This document shows, piece by piece, positions 38,059 through 47,852 of a stretch of 64,000 bases of DNA. Every line of letters starts with the position of its first letter. The first letter of the stretch is position 1. Source of the stretch: Azotobacter paspali. Lineage in GTDB: Bacteria > Pseudomonadota > Gammaproteobacteria > Pseudomonadales > Pseudomonadaceae. The position numbers were made by a program, and so were the translations under genes. The notes beneath the pieces are model-generated. The model ran no database searches and was not told the origin of the DNA. It saw nothing but the letters and a program-made list of their open reading frames with translations. The stretch lies in the NCBI RefSeq assembly GCF_042434745.1, contig NZ_JBHLSS010000110.1. One strand, given 5' to 3'.

Positions 38059-40569
38059 TCAGAGCGAACGCGCCACCTGGACCTTCTCGTACACTTCGAT
38101 CTTGTCACCGACCTTGACGTCGTTGTAGCTCTTCACGCCAATACCGCACTCCATGCCGGCCCGGACTTCGGACACGTCGTCCTTGAAACGGCGCAGGGAC
38201 TCCAACTCGCCCTCGAAGATCACCACGTCGTCGCGCAGCACACGGATCGGGCGATTGCGATGAACGTTGCCCTCGAGCACCATGCAACCGGCGATGGCGC
38301 CGAACTTCGGCGAACGGAACACGTCACGCACTTCCGCGACGCCCAGAATGTTCTCCCGCACCTCGCTGCCCAACATGCCCGACAGGGCCTTCTTGACGTC
38401 CTCGATGATGTCGTAGATGACGTTGTAGTAACGCAGATCCAGACCTTCCTGCTCGACGATCTTACGTGCGCCGGCATCGGCGCGCACGTTGAAGCCGAAC
38501 AGCACGGCATTGGAAGCCAGGCCCAGGTTGGCATCGCTCTCGGTGATACCGCCGACGCCACCGCCTACCACGCGTACCTGGACCTCCTCGTTGCCAAGCT
38601 CGGACAGAGCACCCTGCAGGGCCTCCAGCGAGCCGCGCATGTCGGCCTTGAGGACGATGTTGAGCGTCTTCTTCTCGTCCTGCCCCATGGTTTCGAAGAT
38701 GTTTTCCAGCTTCGCCGAATGCTGACGAGCCAGCTTGACCTCGCGAAACTTGCCCTGCCGGAACAGCGCCACTTCACGGGCCTTCTTCTCGTCGGTAACC
38801 ACTGTCAGTTCGTCGCCGGCATCCGGGGTGGAATCCAGACCGAGAATCTCCACCGGAATCGATGGACCGGCCTCCTTGAGCGGTTGGCCATTCTCATCGA
38901 GCATTGCCCGCACACGGCCGAAGTTGACACCGGCGAGAACGACATCGCCTTGGCGCAGCGTGCCGTTCTGCACGAGCACGGTCGCCACCGGACCGCGCCC
39001 CTTGTCTAGGCGCGACTCGATCACCACTCCACGACCCGGAGCGCTCGGCGTGGCCTTCAGCTCCAATACTTCGGCCTGCAGCAACACGGCTTCGAGTAGT
39101 TCGTCGATGCCGGTACCGGCCTTCGCAGAGACATGGACGAACTGGGTATCGCCACCCCACTCCTCGGGAATCACATCGCGAGCGGCCAGATCGTTCTTGA
39201 CCCGGTCCGGATCGGCTTCCGGCTTGTCGATCTTGTTCACCGCCACGACGATCGGCACACCAGCCGCCTTGGCATGTTGAATGGCTTCCTCGGTCTGCGG
39301 CATCACGCCGTCGTCGGCCGCCACCACCAAGATGACGATATCGGTGGCCTTGGCGCCCCGGGCACGCATCGCGGTAAACGCGGCATGGCCGGGAGTATCG
39401 AGGAAAGTGATCATGCCGCGATCGGTTTCCACATGATAGGCGCCGATGTGCTGGGTGATACCGCCCGCCTCGCCGGTCGCTACCTTGGTACGGCGAATGT
39501 AGTCAAGCAGCGAGGTTTTGCCATGGTCGACGTGCCCCATGACCGTGACCACCGGTGCACGCGCCTCGGCTTCGCCCTCGAACTTGAGGGATTCGGCCAA
39601 CTGCTCCTCCAGTGCATTCTCGCTGACCAGCTTAACCTTATGCCCCAACTCCTCGGCCACCAGTTGGGCGGTTTCCCGGTCGAGTACCTGGTTGATGGTC
39701 ACCGGCGTGCCCATCTTGAACATGAACTTGATGACCTCGGCCGCCTTGACCGCCATCTGCTGAGCCAGTTCGGCAACAGTGATGGTCTCACCGATGGTCA
39801 CCTCGCGCACGACAGGGCCGGTCGGGCTCTGGAAGCCATGCTGATTGCGCTTCTTCAGCTTCGACTTGCCTCCACGACCACCGCGGCGACCGAAACCTTC
39901 ACCGTCTTCGTCGACACTGCGTACCACTGCACGGGCAGCCGGCGCCTTGTCCTTGATGGAGGGACGATGCTGGGCGTTCTTGCGCTCGCGCCGCTCATCA
40001 TCGACATTGCGTACCTTTTCCTTGTCGACACGACGCGGCTCTTCCCGCTTGCGCTCTTCACTGGCGGGCGGAGCGGCGACGGGCTCGGGCACCACGCCAA
40101 GCGCCAATTCCGGCTCCTTGGCCGCTACCGCAGCGACGGCAGGCGCCTCGGCCTGGCGCTGAGCCTCCTGCTCGGCAGCACGACGCCTAGCTTCCTCCTC
40201 AGCCTTCTGGCGCACAGCAGCCTCCTCAACGGCACGCTGCTCCTCGAGCTCACGCTGCTTCTCGGCCTCGAGTTCGTCAGGGCTGCGCTTGACATAAGTC
40301 TTTTTCTTGCGGACCTCAACACTGATGGTCTTGCTACCGGCGACCCTTAAAGTAGTCGTGGTCTTGCGCTGCAAGGTGATCTTGCGCGGCTCCTCCAACT
40401 TCACGCCATGGCTGCCCTTGAGGTGAGCCAACAGGGCCTGCTTTTCATTGTCGGTCACTACCTGCTCGGCGCTGGTATGCGACAGGCCTGCCTCACGCAT
40501 CTGCTGCAGCAGGCGCTCGACCGGTGTATCGACCACCAGGGCCAGTTCTTTCACCGTGACTTGCGTCAT
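38059..40569 (-). CDS. infB: Translation initiation factor IF-2
   Basis: This GTPase brings fMet-tRNA to the ribosome; the tRNA itself is encoded upstream at 42723. The 836-aa protein has an IF2_N domain (VTVKELALVVDTPVERLLQQM), a long charged Ala/Glu/Arg-rich linker (about 95-250), the G domain with GHVDHGKTSLLDYI, DTPGHAAF and NKID, and C-terminal beta-barrel and fMet-binding domains. The length is normal for Pseudomonas. Confidence 0.97.
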   Translation of the reverse strand: MTQVTVKELALVVDTPVERLLQQMREAGLSHTSAEQVVTDNEKQALLAHLKGSHGVKLEEPRKITLQRKTTTTLRVAGSKTISVEVRKKKTYVKRSPDELEAEKQRELEEQRAVEEAAVRQKAEEEARRRAAEQEAQRQAEAPAVAAVAAKEPELALGVVPEPVAAPPASEERKREEPRRVDKEKVRNVDDERRERKNAQHRPSIKDKAPAARAVVRSVDEDGEGFGRRGGRGGKSKLKKRNQHGFQSPTGPVVREVTIGETITVAELAQQMAVKAAEVIKFMFKMGTPVTINQVLDRETAQLVAEELGHKVKLVSENALEEQLAESLKFEGEAEARAPVVTVMGHVDHGKTSLLDYIRRTKVATGEAGGITQHIGAYHVETDRGMITFLDTPGHAAFTAMRARGAKATDIVILVVAADDGVMPQTEEAIQHAKAAGVPIVVAVNKIDKPEADPDRVKNDLAARDVIPEEWGGDTQFVHVSAKAGTGIDELLEAVLLQAEVLELKATPSAPGRGVVIESRLDKGRGPVATVLVQNGTLRQGDVVLAGVNFGRVRAMLDENGQPLKEAGPSIPVEILGLDSTPDAGDELTVVTDEKKAREVALFRQGKFREVKLARQHSAKLENIFETMGQDEKKTLNIVLKADMRGSLEALQGALSELGNEEVQVRVVGGGVGGITESDANLGLASNAVLFGFNVRADAGARKIVEQEGLDLRYYNVIYDIIEDVKKALSGMLGSEVRENILGVAEVRDVFRSPKFGAIAGCMVLEGNVHRNRPIRVLRDDVVIFEGELESLRRFKDDVSEVRAGMECGIGVKSYNDVKVGDKIEVYEKVQVARSL

Positions 40570-40596
40570 GCATCTCTCTCCTCAGGCCGCTAATGC

Positions 40597-42078
40597 TTAC
40601 TCGAACCAATGGGCTCGGGCGGCCATGATCAACTTGCCGGCACGCTCTTCATCCATGCCGTCGATGTCGAGCAGGTCATCAATCGACTGCTCGGCTAGGT
40701 CTTCGCGGGTAATGACCCCGCGCATCGCCAGCTCAACCGCCAGCTCCTTGTCCATACCCTCGAGCGAGAGCAGGTCTTCGGCCGGATGGGCTTCCACCAG
40801 CTTTTCTTCAGTAGCAATAGCCTTGGTCAGCAGGCGATCCTTAGCGCGCGCGCGCAACTCGTTGACGATTTCCTCATCGAAACCATCAATGGCGAGCATC
40901 TCTTCCATCGGTACATAGGCAATCTCTTCTAGGCTGGTGAAGCCTTCCTCCACCAGCACCTGCGCCAACTCCTCGTCGACTTCAAGCTCTTCGACAAAGG
41001 AGCGCAGGATGTCGCCCGTCTCGGCTCGTTGCTTGGCCTGGATATCGGCCTCGGTCATCACATTCAGGGTCCAACCGGTCAGTTGGCTGGCCAGCCGCAC
41101 GTTCTGCCCGCCGCGACCGATGGCCTGAGCCAGGTTGTCGTCGGCCACGGCGACATCCATCGCATGGGCATCCTCGTCGACGATGATCGCCGCCACCTCG
41201 GCCGGAGCCATCGCGTTGATCACGAACTGGGCCGGATTATCGTCCCACAGCACGATATCGACACGCTCCCCCCCCAGCTCGCCGGAAACGGCCTGCACAC
41301 GAGAACCGCGCATGCCGATGCAGGCCCCCTGCGGATCAATACGTTTGTCCTTGGAACGCACGGCGATCTTGGCGCGCGACCCCGGATCACGGGAAGCAGC
41401 CTTCACCTCGATCAACCCTTCGGCGATTTCCGGCACCTCAATGCGGAACAACTCGATAAGCATGCCCGGTGCGGTACGCGACAGGATCAACTGCGGACCG
41501 CGGTTCTCCGGGCGAATCTCCTTCAGCAAAGCCCGTACCCGCGCACCGACCCGGAAGGTCTCGCGAGGGATGATATCCTCCCTCGCCAGCAGCGCCTCGG
41601 CATTGTTGCCGAGATCGACGATGACATTGTCCCGGGTCACCTTTTTAACGGTGCCGGAAATGATCTCCCCCACACGTTCGCGGTAGACATCCACCACCTG
41701 GGCACGCTCAGCCTCCCGCACCTTCTGCACGATCACCTGCTTGGCAGTCTGCGCGGCAATTCGACCGAACTCAATGGACTCGATCTTTTCCTCGATTACA
41801 TCCCCCACCTTGACGTCAGGCTTGCGCTCATGGGCCTCGTCGAGCGTCAGTTCGGTAGCCGGATTCTCCAGCAAATCGTCCTCGACGACGGTCCAGCGAC
41901 GGAAAGTGTCGTACGCGCCGCTTTGACGGTTGATCTGCACACGCAGATCGACATCGTCCTCGTAGCGCTTCTTGGTGGCAGTGGCCAGCGCCAGCTCCAG
42001 GGCCTCGAAAATCACACCAGCCGGAACGCCCTTTTCATTGGACACCGACTCAACTACCAGCAGTACTTCTTTGCTCAT
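40597..42078 (-). CDS. nusA: Transcription termination/antitermination factor NusA
   Basis: This 493-aa RNA polymerase elongation factor has an N-terminal RNAP-binding domain, an S1 domain (VGDVIEEKIESIEFGRIAAQTAKQ precedes it), two KH domains (IGMRGSRVQAVSGELGGERVDIV; AIGRGGQNVRLASQLTG) and two acidic C-terminal repeats (LLSLEGMDKELAVELAMRG; LLDIDGMDEERAGKLIMAAR). NusA acts at terminators and commonly controls its own operon; two terminators lie in the leader upstream of rimP. Confidence 0.97.
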   Translation of the reverse strand: MSKEVLLVVESVSNEKGVPAGVIFEALELALATATKKRYEDDVDLRVQINRQSGAYDTFRRWTVVEDDLLENPATELTLDEAHERKPDVKVGDVIEEKIESIEFGRIAAQTAKQVIVQKVREAERAQVVDVYRERVGEIISGTVKKVTRDNVIVDLGNNAEALLAREDIIPRETFRVGARVRALLKEIRPENRGPQLILSRTAPGMLIELFRIEVPEIAEGLIEVKAASRDPGSRAKIAVRSKDKRIDPQGACIGMRGSRVQAVSGELGGERVDIVLWDDNPAQFVINAMAPAEVAAIIVDEDAHAMDVAVADDNLAQAIGRGGQNVRLASQLTGWTLNVMTEADIQAKQRAETGDILRSFVEELEVDEELAQVLVEEGFTSLEEIAYVPMEEMLAIDGFDEEIVNELRARAKDRLLTKAIATEEKLVEAHPAEDLLSLEGMDKELAVELAMRGVITREDLAEQSIDDLLDIDGMDEERAGKLIMAARAHWFE

Positions 42079-42125
42079 CGTACGCTTGCCTTTCGCAATC
42101 CATAGGGATCCGCGGGATCCGCGTC

Positions 42126-42584
42126 TCAGTCAAAACGGGGAATGATATTGGCTTTATCGATCAGATCGATCGGCAACAGATATTCATGATCGTCCACCAG
42201 AACGACCACGTCCTGATCTTCGACGCCACGCAGGAGCCCTTGGAAGTTGCGCCGTCCCTCGAACGGGGAGCGCAGCCTGATCTTCACCTGCTCACCGGCA
42301 CAACGAACGAACTGTTCGAGCGTGAACAGCGGCCGATCCATACCAGGAGAGGAAACTTCAAGGGTGTATTCGCTACTGATCGGATCCTCCACATCGAGCA
42401 CACCACTAATCTGACGACTGACCTTCTCGCAATCATCGATGAGGATGCCATCGGCGTGATCAATATAGACCCGCAGCAACGAGTGCCGCCCCTGCGACAG
42501 GAATTCGACGCCCCAACATTCATAGCCGAGAGCCTCGACCACCGGGGCCAACAAGGCCTGCAACTGTTCTAGCTTGCTCGACAC
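42126..42584 (-). CDS. rimP: Ribosome maturation factor RimP
   Basis: This protein is needed for 30S assembly at the S12/S19 stage. The predicted 152-aa protein has the family core YECWGVEFLSQGRHSLLRVYID and VSSPGMDRPLFT. I choose GTG 42582-42584 (then SSKLEQLQALL), with GAGGGGG upstream; the open frame to 42674 crosses a terminator and is not plausible coding sequence. First protein gene of the nusA operon, 47 bases before nusA. Confidence 0.93.
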   Translation of the reverse strand: MSSKLEQLQALLAPVVEALGYECWGVEFLSQGRHSLLRVYIDHADGILIDDCEKVSRQISGVLDVEDPISSEYTLEVSSPGMDRPLFTLEQFVRCAGEQVKIRLRSPFEGRRNFQGLLRGVEDQDVVVLVDDHEYLLPIDLIDKANIIPRFD

Positions 42585-42611
42585 CTGACCCCCTCGCGCA
42601 TGCTGTGCAAA

Positions 42612-42634
42612 TAAAAAATGGGCGAAACGCCCAT
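42612..42634 (-). terminator. Terminator/attenuator in the rimP leader
   Basis: ATGGGCG-TTT-CGCCCAT forms a 7-bp stem followed on the minus strand by TTTTTTATTTG. It ends about 28 bases before the rimP start, so it either separates rimP from upstream transcription or acts as a read-through (attenuation) point. Confidence 0.8.
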
Positions 42635-42690
42635 TCCCTTCATCATCTTCGCCATGTGTGCCGCTTGCCGGCACTTGCTTTCACCTAGCA

Positions 42691-42714
42691 AAAAGCCCCT
42701 AAAAAGGGGCTTCT
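42691..42714 (-). terminator. Terminator after tRNA-fMet
   Basis: On the minus strand AAGCCCC-TTTTT-GGGGCTT is followed by TTTTG. It lies nine bases past the tRNA 3' end, as expected for a tRNA terminator. Confidence 0.8.
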
Positions 42715-42722
42715 GCGACAAC

Positions 42723-42799
<77 letters not shown>

Positions 42800-42867
42800 T
42801 CAAAAGCTGGAGCGGAAGTATACGCACGACCTTCACGCCTGGTCAACCTAACTTCCGCCGACAAGAA

Positions 42868-42890
42868 GACCCGCTAATTAGCGGGCCTCT
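42868..42890 (-). terminator. Hairpin between tRNA-Leu and tRNA-fMet
   Basis: CCCGC-TAATTA-GCGGG (42870-42885) is followed on the minus strand by TCTTCTTG. It looks like a moderate terminator or processing hairpin after tRNA-Leu. Confidence 0.6.
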
Positions 42891-42895
42891 TGATT

Positions 42896-42981
42896 TGGTA
42901 CCGAGGAGGGGACTCGAACCCCTACAGCCTATGGCCACTACCACCTCAAGGTAGCGTGTCTACCAATTCCACCACCTCGGC
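42896..42981 (-). tRNA. tRNA-Leu (GAG)
   Basis: This 86-nt class II tRNA has a long variable arm and encoded CCA. The anticodon loop TTGAGGT gives anticodon GAG, reading CUC/CUU. The 5' end lies eight bases after the secG stop, so tRNA-Leu is probably processed from a secG read-through transcript or its own initiation. Confidence 0.97.
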
Positions 42982-42989
42982 AAAAACCT

Positions 42990-43379
42990 TTACTTCTGCT
43001 CGGGAGCCTGCGGCACGTCTACGGCATCACCCGCAGGTTTCCGCTCCTCAAGCACCGGTACATCCTCCGCCGCCGGCTTCTTCTGCTGAACTTCCAACAC
43101 CGCCGGATCCGGAAGACCGACTTTGCTCAGCGAGTCAGCCTTCTCCTTGGCCAGAAACCCCAATCCAAGGCTGGTCAGGAAAAAAGCGGCAGCAAGTATA
43201 GCAGTAACGCGACTCAGGAAGGTAGAGGAGCCCTGGCTACCAAAAACAGTGGCCGACGCACCAGAACCGAAAGAGGCACCCGCCTCCGCGCCCTTACCCT
43301 GCTGAATTAGCACTAGCGCGATTACACCCAGCGCAGCCAACAGGTGAAAGACGATAACGATCGTTTCTGTTTCCAGCAT
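42990..43379 (-). CDS. secG: Protein-export membrane protein SecG
   Basis: This small subunit of the SecYEG translocon is 129 aa. Two TM segments (about 5-24 and 54-76) flank the conserved loop QQGKGAEAGASFGSGASATVFGS. The C-terminal 50-residue Pro/Glu/Lys-rich tail is a Pseudomonas feature. Upstream at about 43537-43542 the minus strand has TATAAC, a possible -10. tpiA, usually directly upstream in Pseudomonas, is missing. Confidence 0.94.
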   Translation of the reverse strand: MLETETIVIVFHLLAALGVIALVLIQQGKGAEAGASFGSGASATVFGSQGSSTFLSRVTAILAAAFFLTSLGLGFLAKEKADSLSKVGLPDPAVLEVQQKKPAAEDVPVLEERKPAGDAVDVPQAPEQK

Positions 43380-43568
43380 CTTCTATTACCCGCGGCGCGA
43401 CAGATTGCACCAAACTTCATTATGACCGACACGGACTCTCGACTCCGCGATCACCAGCACAGACACCATGCATCCCACTCGACAGAAACCAAGCGAACGA
43501 CACGAGCCTGCCTCGTCACTCAAAGTGGGCGCAGATGTTATATGAATCAGGATCGACTCGCAAGCGAA

Positions 43569-44906
43569 TCAAGCACATACATCCGAAACAATCTTTGCCA
43601 AGTTATCAGCATGAAGCCGTACCTGGCTCTCGTCGTCACCCTCGACCATCACCCGAACCAAGGGCTCGGTGCCCGATTTGCGCAGCAACACCCGTCCCCG
43701 CCCAGCCATCTGCTCGGTCACTCGCTCGCAAGCCTCTTGCACGACCGGATGCCCGACAGGGTCCTTGTCGCCTGCATAGCGCACGTTGACCAGCACCTGG
43801 GGAAATTTGCGCATTCCCTGGCGCGCCTCCGCAAGCCTTTGTCCACGGTGCTTCAGGGCCCGCAGCACCTGCAGCGCAGCGATGATGCCGTCGCCCGTCG
43901 TCGAGCGATGGCAGCAGACGATATGTCCGGAACCTTCGCCACCCAGTTGCCAGTTGCGGGTCAGCAGTTCAGCCATGACATAGCGGTCGCCGACCTTGGC
44001 CCGCACAAATGGAATCCCCATATCCTGCAGAGCCAGTTCCAATCCCAGATTGCTCATCAGGGTACCGACGACGCCTCCCTGCAACTTGCCGTGTTCGTAC
44101 ATGTCGCGCGCAATGAGAAAGAGCAGCTCATCACCATCCACCACCGCTCCGGTGTGATCGACCATCAGCACACGGTCGCCATCGCCGTCGAAGGCGACAC
44201 CCAGATCGGCACGCTGCATGAGGACCTCGGCCTGCAGCGCGACGATATCAGTGGAGCCGCAACGGTCATTGATGTTCAGCCCGTTGGGCTGGGCCGCCAG
44301 AACCGCCACCTCGGCCCCCAACTCGCGGAACACATTGGGAGCAACCTTGTAAGTGGCACCATGAGCGCAGTCCACGACCATCTTGAGACCGGCGAAGCTG
44401 GTCCCGGTCGGCACGCTGCTCTTGCAGAACTCGATATAACGGCCTGCCGCATCGTTGATACGGGAAACCTTGCCCAGTTGGGCCGAGTCGACCACCGTCA
44501 TCGGATTGTCGAGCAGTTCCTCGATGACCAGCTCCAGTTCGTCGGGCAGCTTGGTTCCCTGCCCGGAAAAGAATTTGATGCCATTGTCGTAATGCGGATT
44601 GTGCGAAGCACTGATGACGATGCCAGCCTCGGCATGAAAGGTCCGCGTTAGATAGGCGATGGCCGGTGTCGGCATGGGCCCGAGCAGCAACACATCGGCA
44701 CCAGCAGCGGAGAGCCCCGCCTCCAACACCGACTCGAACATATAGCCGGATATGCGGGTATCCTTGCCAACCAGCACACGACATATGCCTTGGCGACGAA
44801 AGGCCTTTCCGGCAGCCCATCCCAGCTTGAGCATGAAATCCGGCGTGATGGGATACTCGCCTACTCGCCCACGGATGCCGTCGGTGCCGAAATATTTTTT
44901 GCTCAA
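43569..44906 (-). CDS. glmM: Phosphoglucosamine mutase
   Basis: This enzyme converts glucosamine-6-P to glucosamine-1-P for UDP-GlcNAc synthesis. The 445-aa protein has phosphoserine S101 in ISASHNPHYDNGIKFF, the metal loop FDGDGDRVLMVD, the sugar-binding GEGSGHI, and the C-terminal RKSGTEPLVRVMVE phosphate site. It lies 14 bases downstream of folP, in the conserved ftsH-folP-glmM order. Confidence 0.96.
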   Translation of the reverse strand: MSKKYFGTDGIRGRVGEYPITPDFMLKLGWAAGKAFRRQGICRVLVGKDTRISGYMFESVLEAGLSAAGADVLLLGPMPTPAIAYLTRTFHAEAGIVISASHNPHYDNGIKFFSGQGTKLPDELELVIEELLDNPMTVVDSAQLGKVSRINDAAGRYIEFCKSSVPTGTSFAGLKMVVDCAHGATYKVAPNVFRELGAEVAVLAAQPNGLNINDRCGSTDIVALQAEVLMQRADLGVAFDGDGDRVLMVDHTGAVVDGDELLFLIARDMYEHGKLQGGVVGTLMSNLGLELALQDMGIPFVRAKVGDRYVMAELLTRNWQLGGEGSGHIVCCHRSTTGDGIIAALQVLRALKHRGQRLAEARQGMRKFPQVLVNVRYAGDKDPVGHPVVQEACERVTEQMAGRGRVLLRKSGTEPLVRVMVEGDDESQVRLHADNLAKIVSDVCA

Positions 44907-44920
44907 TGCTTACCCTCCAC

Positions 44921-45772
44921 CTATTCCGCCGTCTCCACGGCATCGATCATTCTTACCACTTCGACCGTTTCCGCCACATCGTGCACCCGCACGATGCGTA
45001 CCCCCTTGGCGATAGCCAGTGCCGCCAGAGCCAGGCTGCCGTTCAGGCGCCGACCGATATCACGCCCCAGCACCTGGCCGATCATGCTTTTGCGGGATAC
45101 ACCGACCAACAGCGGGCGGCCGAGTTCATGCAGTATTTCCATATGCCGGAACAGCAGCAGGTTATGCTGCAATGTCTTAGCAAAACCAAAACCTGGGTCC
45201 AGCAGCAGACGCTCGGCCGGAATCCCCGCGGCCGCACAGGCCTGCATACGTCCAAGCAAAAAGCCACGTACCTCGCCCAGCAGATCCTCATACCGGGGGT
45301 CCTGCTGCATGGTGCCCGGCTCCCCCGACATGTGCATCAGGCAGACAGGCAATCCCGTTTCCGCCGCAGCCGCCAAGGCTCCCTCCCGTTGCAGCGAACG
45401 AACGTCATTGATCAGACCGGCTCCCAGCCGGGTCGTCTCGCGCATCACGAGGGGTGCCGAGGTATCCACCGATACGATGACATCCAACTCGGCAGCGATG
45501 GCTTCGACGACGGGCGCGACCCGGTCCAACTCCTCGCTCGCCGATACCGTGCCGGCGCCAGGACGGGTCGACTCCCCTCCGACATCGATCAACGCGGCGC
45601 CGGCGGCGACCATGGCTCGTGCATGGTTCAAGGCCGCATCGAGCCTGTCGAAACACCCTCCGTCGGAAAAGGAGTCTGGCGTTACATTGAGAATCCCCAT
45701 CACTTGGGGACGTGACAAATCGAGAACCCGGTTGCCGCAAGACAACCGGGTTGGAGACAGCGAGGTCATCAT
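44921..45772 (-). CDS. folP: Dihydropteroate synthase
   Basis: This enzyme condenses the folK product with p-aminobenzoate and is the sulfonamide target. The 283-aa TIM barrel has MGILNVTPDSFSDGG, DVGGESTRPGA, the DPGFGFAKT loop and GVSRKSMIG. It starts six bases after the ftsH stop on the same strand. Confidence 0.96.
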   Translation of the reverse strand: MMTSLSPTRLSCGNRVLDLSRPQVMGILNVTPDSFSDGGCFDRLDAALNHARAMVAAGAALIDVGGESTRPGAGTVSASEELDRVAPVVEAIAAELDVIVSVDTSAPLVMRETTRLGAGLINDVRSLQREGALAAAAETGLPVCLMHMSGEPGTMQQDPRYEDLLGEVRGFLLGRMQACAAAGIPAERLLLDPGFGFAKTLQHNLLLFRHMEILHELGRPLLVGVSRKSMIGQVLGRDIGRRLNGSLALAALAIAKGVRIVRVHDVAETVEVVRMIDAVETAE

Positions 45773-45778
45773 CGAGCC

Positions 45779-47692
45779 TTAATGTTCGCCAGCAGGCCCT
45801 CCAATCGGAGCTTCGGGCCGACTGGTCCCCTGGGAAGCGGGCGTTCCAGAGGTGCCAGAGCCCCCGCCTTGCCAGTCCTTCGGCTCGCGAACCACGCGCC
45901 CTGCCATGATGTCGTCGATCTGGTCGGCATCGATGGTTTCATACTTCAACAATGCCTCTGCCATCACGTCCAGCTTGTCCCGGTTATCCGTCAACAGCTT
46001 GGTAGCCGTGGCATAGCACTGGTCGATGATACTGCGCACTTCCTGATCGATCAGCCGGGCGGTTTCCGCCGAGACGTTGGAGTGCTGGGCTCCAGCCGTA
46101 CGACCGAGGAACACTTCGCCCTCCTCTTCCGCGTACATCAGCGGCCCCAGCTTTTCCGACAGGCCCCACTTGGTCACCATGTTCCGAGCGATTTGAGTGG
46201 CGCGCATGATGTCATTGGACGCACCGGTCGTGACCCCTTCGAAGCCCAGCGTCATTTCCTCGGCGATCCGCCCGCCGAACAACGAGCAGATCTGACTGAT
46301 CAGCGCCCGCTTGGACAGGCTGTAGCGATCCTCCTCCGGCAGGAACATGGTAACGCCCAAAGCACGTCCACGCGGGATGATCGACACCTTGTAGACGGGA
46401 TCATGCTCAGGCACCAACCGACCGACGATCGCGTGTCCTGCCTCGTGGTAGGCCGTGTTGAGCTTTTCTTTTTCGGACATGACCATAGTCTTGCGCTCGG
46501 CGCCCATCATGATCTTGTCCTTGGCCAGTTCGAACTCACGCATCTCCACGATGCGCTTGTTGGCCCGCGCGGCGAACAGCGAGGCCTCGTTCACCAGGTT
46601 GGCCAGGTCGGCGCCGGAGAAACCGGGCGTACCACGGGCGATGACCGCCGGATTGACATCCTCGCTCACTGGGACCTTACGCATGTGCACCTTGAGGATC
46701 TGTTCGCGACCACGGATATCCGGCAGGCCGACCACCACCTGGCGGTCGAAGCGACCGGGGCGCAGCAGTGCCGGATCGAGCACATCGGGACGGTTGGTCG
46801 CCGCGATGACGATAATGCCATCGTTCATCTCGAAGCCATCCATCTCCACCAGCAACTGGTTGAGGGTCTGCTCCCGCTCGTCGTGACCGCCGCCGAGCCC
46901 GGCGCCACGGTGCCGACCGACGGCGTCGATCTCGTCGATAAAGATAATGCAGGGAGCATGTTTCTTCGCCTGGTCGAACATGTCTCGTACGCGCGAGGCG
47001 CCTACCCCGACGAACATTTCGACGAAGTCCGAACCGGAAATGGTGAAGAACGGAACCTTGGCCTCGCCGGCGATCGCCTTGGCCAGCAGCGTCTTGCCGG
47101 TACCGGGCGGGCCGACCATCAGCACGCCGCGGGGAATGCGCCCGCCGAGACGCTGGAACTTGCCCGGATCACGCAGAAACTCGACCAGCTCGCTGACCTC
47201 CTCCTTGGCTTCGTCACAACCGGCGACATCGGCGAAGGTGGTCTTGACCTGGTCCTCCGATAGCAGGCGCGCCTTGCTCTTGCCAAAACTCATAGGCCCG
47301 CCCTTGCCACCCGCACCACCCTGCATCTGGCGCATGAAGAACATGAACACGGCGATGATCACTAGGATCGGAAAACTGGCCACCAGCAACTGCGACCAGA
47401 TGCTCTGCTGCTCCGGTTGCTTGCCCTCGATCTGAACGTTGTTGTCGATCAGATCGCCGATCAGACCACCATCCTGGATGGCCGGACGGATCGTCTTGAA
47501 ATTGTCGCCGTCTACCCGCTGGCCGGTGATGATGTAGCCATCTACGGTCACGCGCTCGACCTTGCCATCCTTGACCTGCTGGATGAAGTCCGAATAATTC
47601 AGCGTCTGCGGCTCGCTAGGATTGGTAAAGTTGTTCATCACGGTCACCAGAACAGCCGCGATGATCAACCACAGAATCAGGTTCTTTGCCAT
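45779..47692 (-). CDS. ftsH: ATP-dependent zinc metalloprotease FtsH
   Basis: This membrane-anchored AAA+ protease degrades regulatory and misassembled membrane proteins. The 637-aa protein has two TM helices (about 4-22 and 100-120), Walker A GPPGTGKT (about 195), FIDEIDAVGRHRG, and the zinc site HEAGH (about 414). I use ATG 47690-47692 (MAKNLILW) by family precedent; however TTG 47699-47701 lies at better spacing (seven bases) from GAGGG and could add three residues. Downstream of rlmE. Confidence 0.96.
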   Translation of the reverse strand: MAKNLILWLIIAAVLVTVMNNFTNPSEPQTLNYSDFIQQVKDGKVERVTVDGYIITGQRVDGDNFKTIRPAIQDGGLIGDLIDNNVQIEGKQPEQQSIWSQLLVASFPILVIIAVFMFFMRQMQGGAGGKGGPMSFGKSKARLLSEDQVKTTFADVAGCDEAKEEVSELVEFLRDPGKFQRLGGRIPRGVLMVGPPGTGKTLLAKAIAGEAKVPFFTISGSDFVEMFVGVGASRVRDMFDQAKKHAPCIIFIDEIDAVGRHRGAGLGGGHDEREQTLNQLLVEMDGFEMNDGIIVIAATNRPDVLDPALLRPGRFDRQVVVGLPDIRGREQILKVHMRKVPVSEDVNPAVIARGTPGFSGADLANLVNEASLFAARANKRIVEMREFELAKDKIMMGAERKTMVMSEKEKLNTAYHEAGHAIVGRLVPEHDPVYKVSIIPRGRALGVTMFLPEEDRYSLSKRALISQICSLFGGRIAEEMTLGFEGVTTGASNDIMRATQIARNMVTKWGLSEKLGPLMYAEEEGEVFLGRTAGAQHSNVSAETARLIDQEVRSIIDQCYATATKLLTDNRDKLDVMAEALLKYETIDADQIDDIMAGRVVREPKDWQGGGSGTSGTPASQGTSRPEAPIGGPAGEH

Positions 47693-47852
47693 GTCGTTCA
47701 ATTAACTACCCTCTGGGACGGAGCCAGTCCCTGTATGACGGCCGGTACGACCACTACCCGCCTAACTTAATACACAACCCCCGACCCCGGCAGGCCTCTC
47801 TGTAACCCTTTATGTGCCAATCCTACAGGCACTCCTGTGGTTCATAAGCAGT

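Noticed and set aside
43380..43568. Remnant of tpiA in the secG-glmM gap
   Set aside because: I looked on the minus strand for TpiA motifs and found none; the gap looks like an ordinary promoter region.
45782..47263. A 493-codon plus-strand open frame opposite ftsH
   Set aside because: Shadow frame of ftsH with no start signal or recognisable domain.
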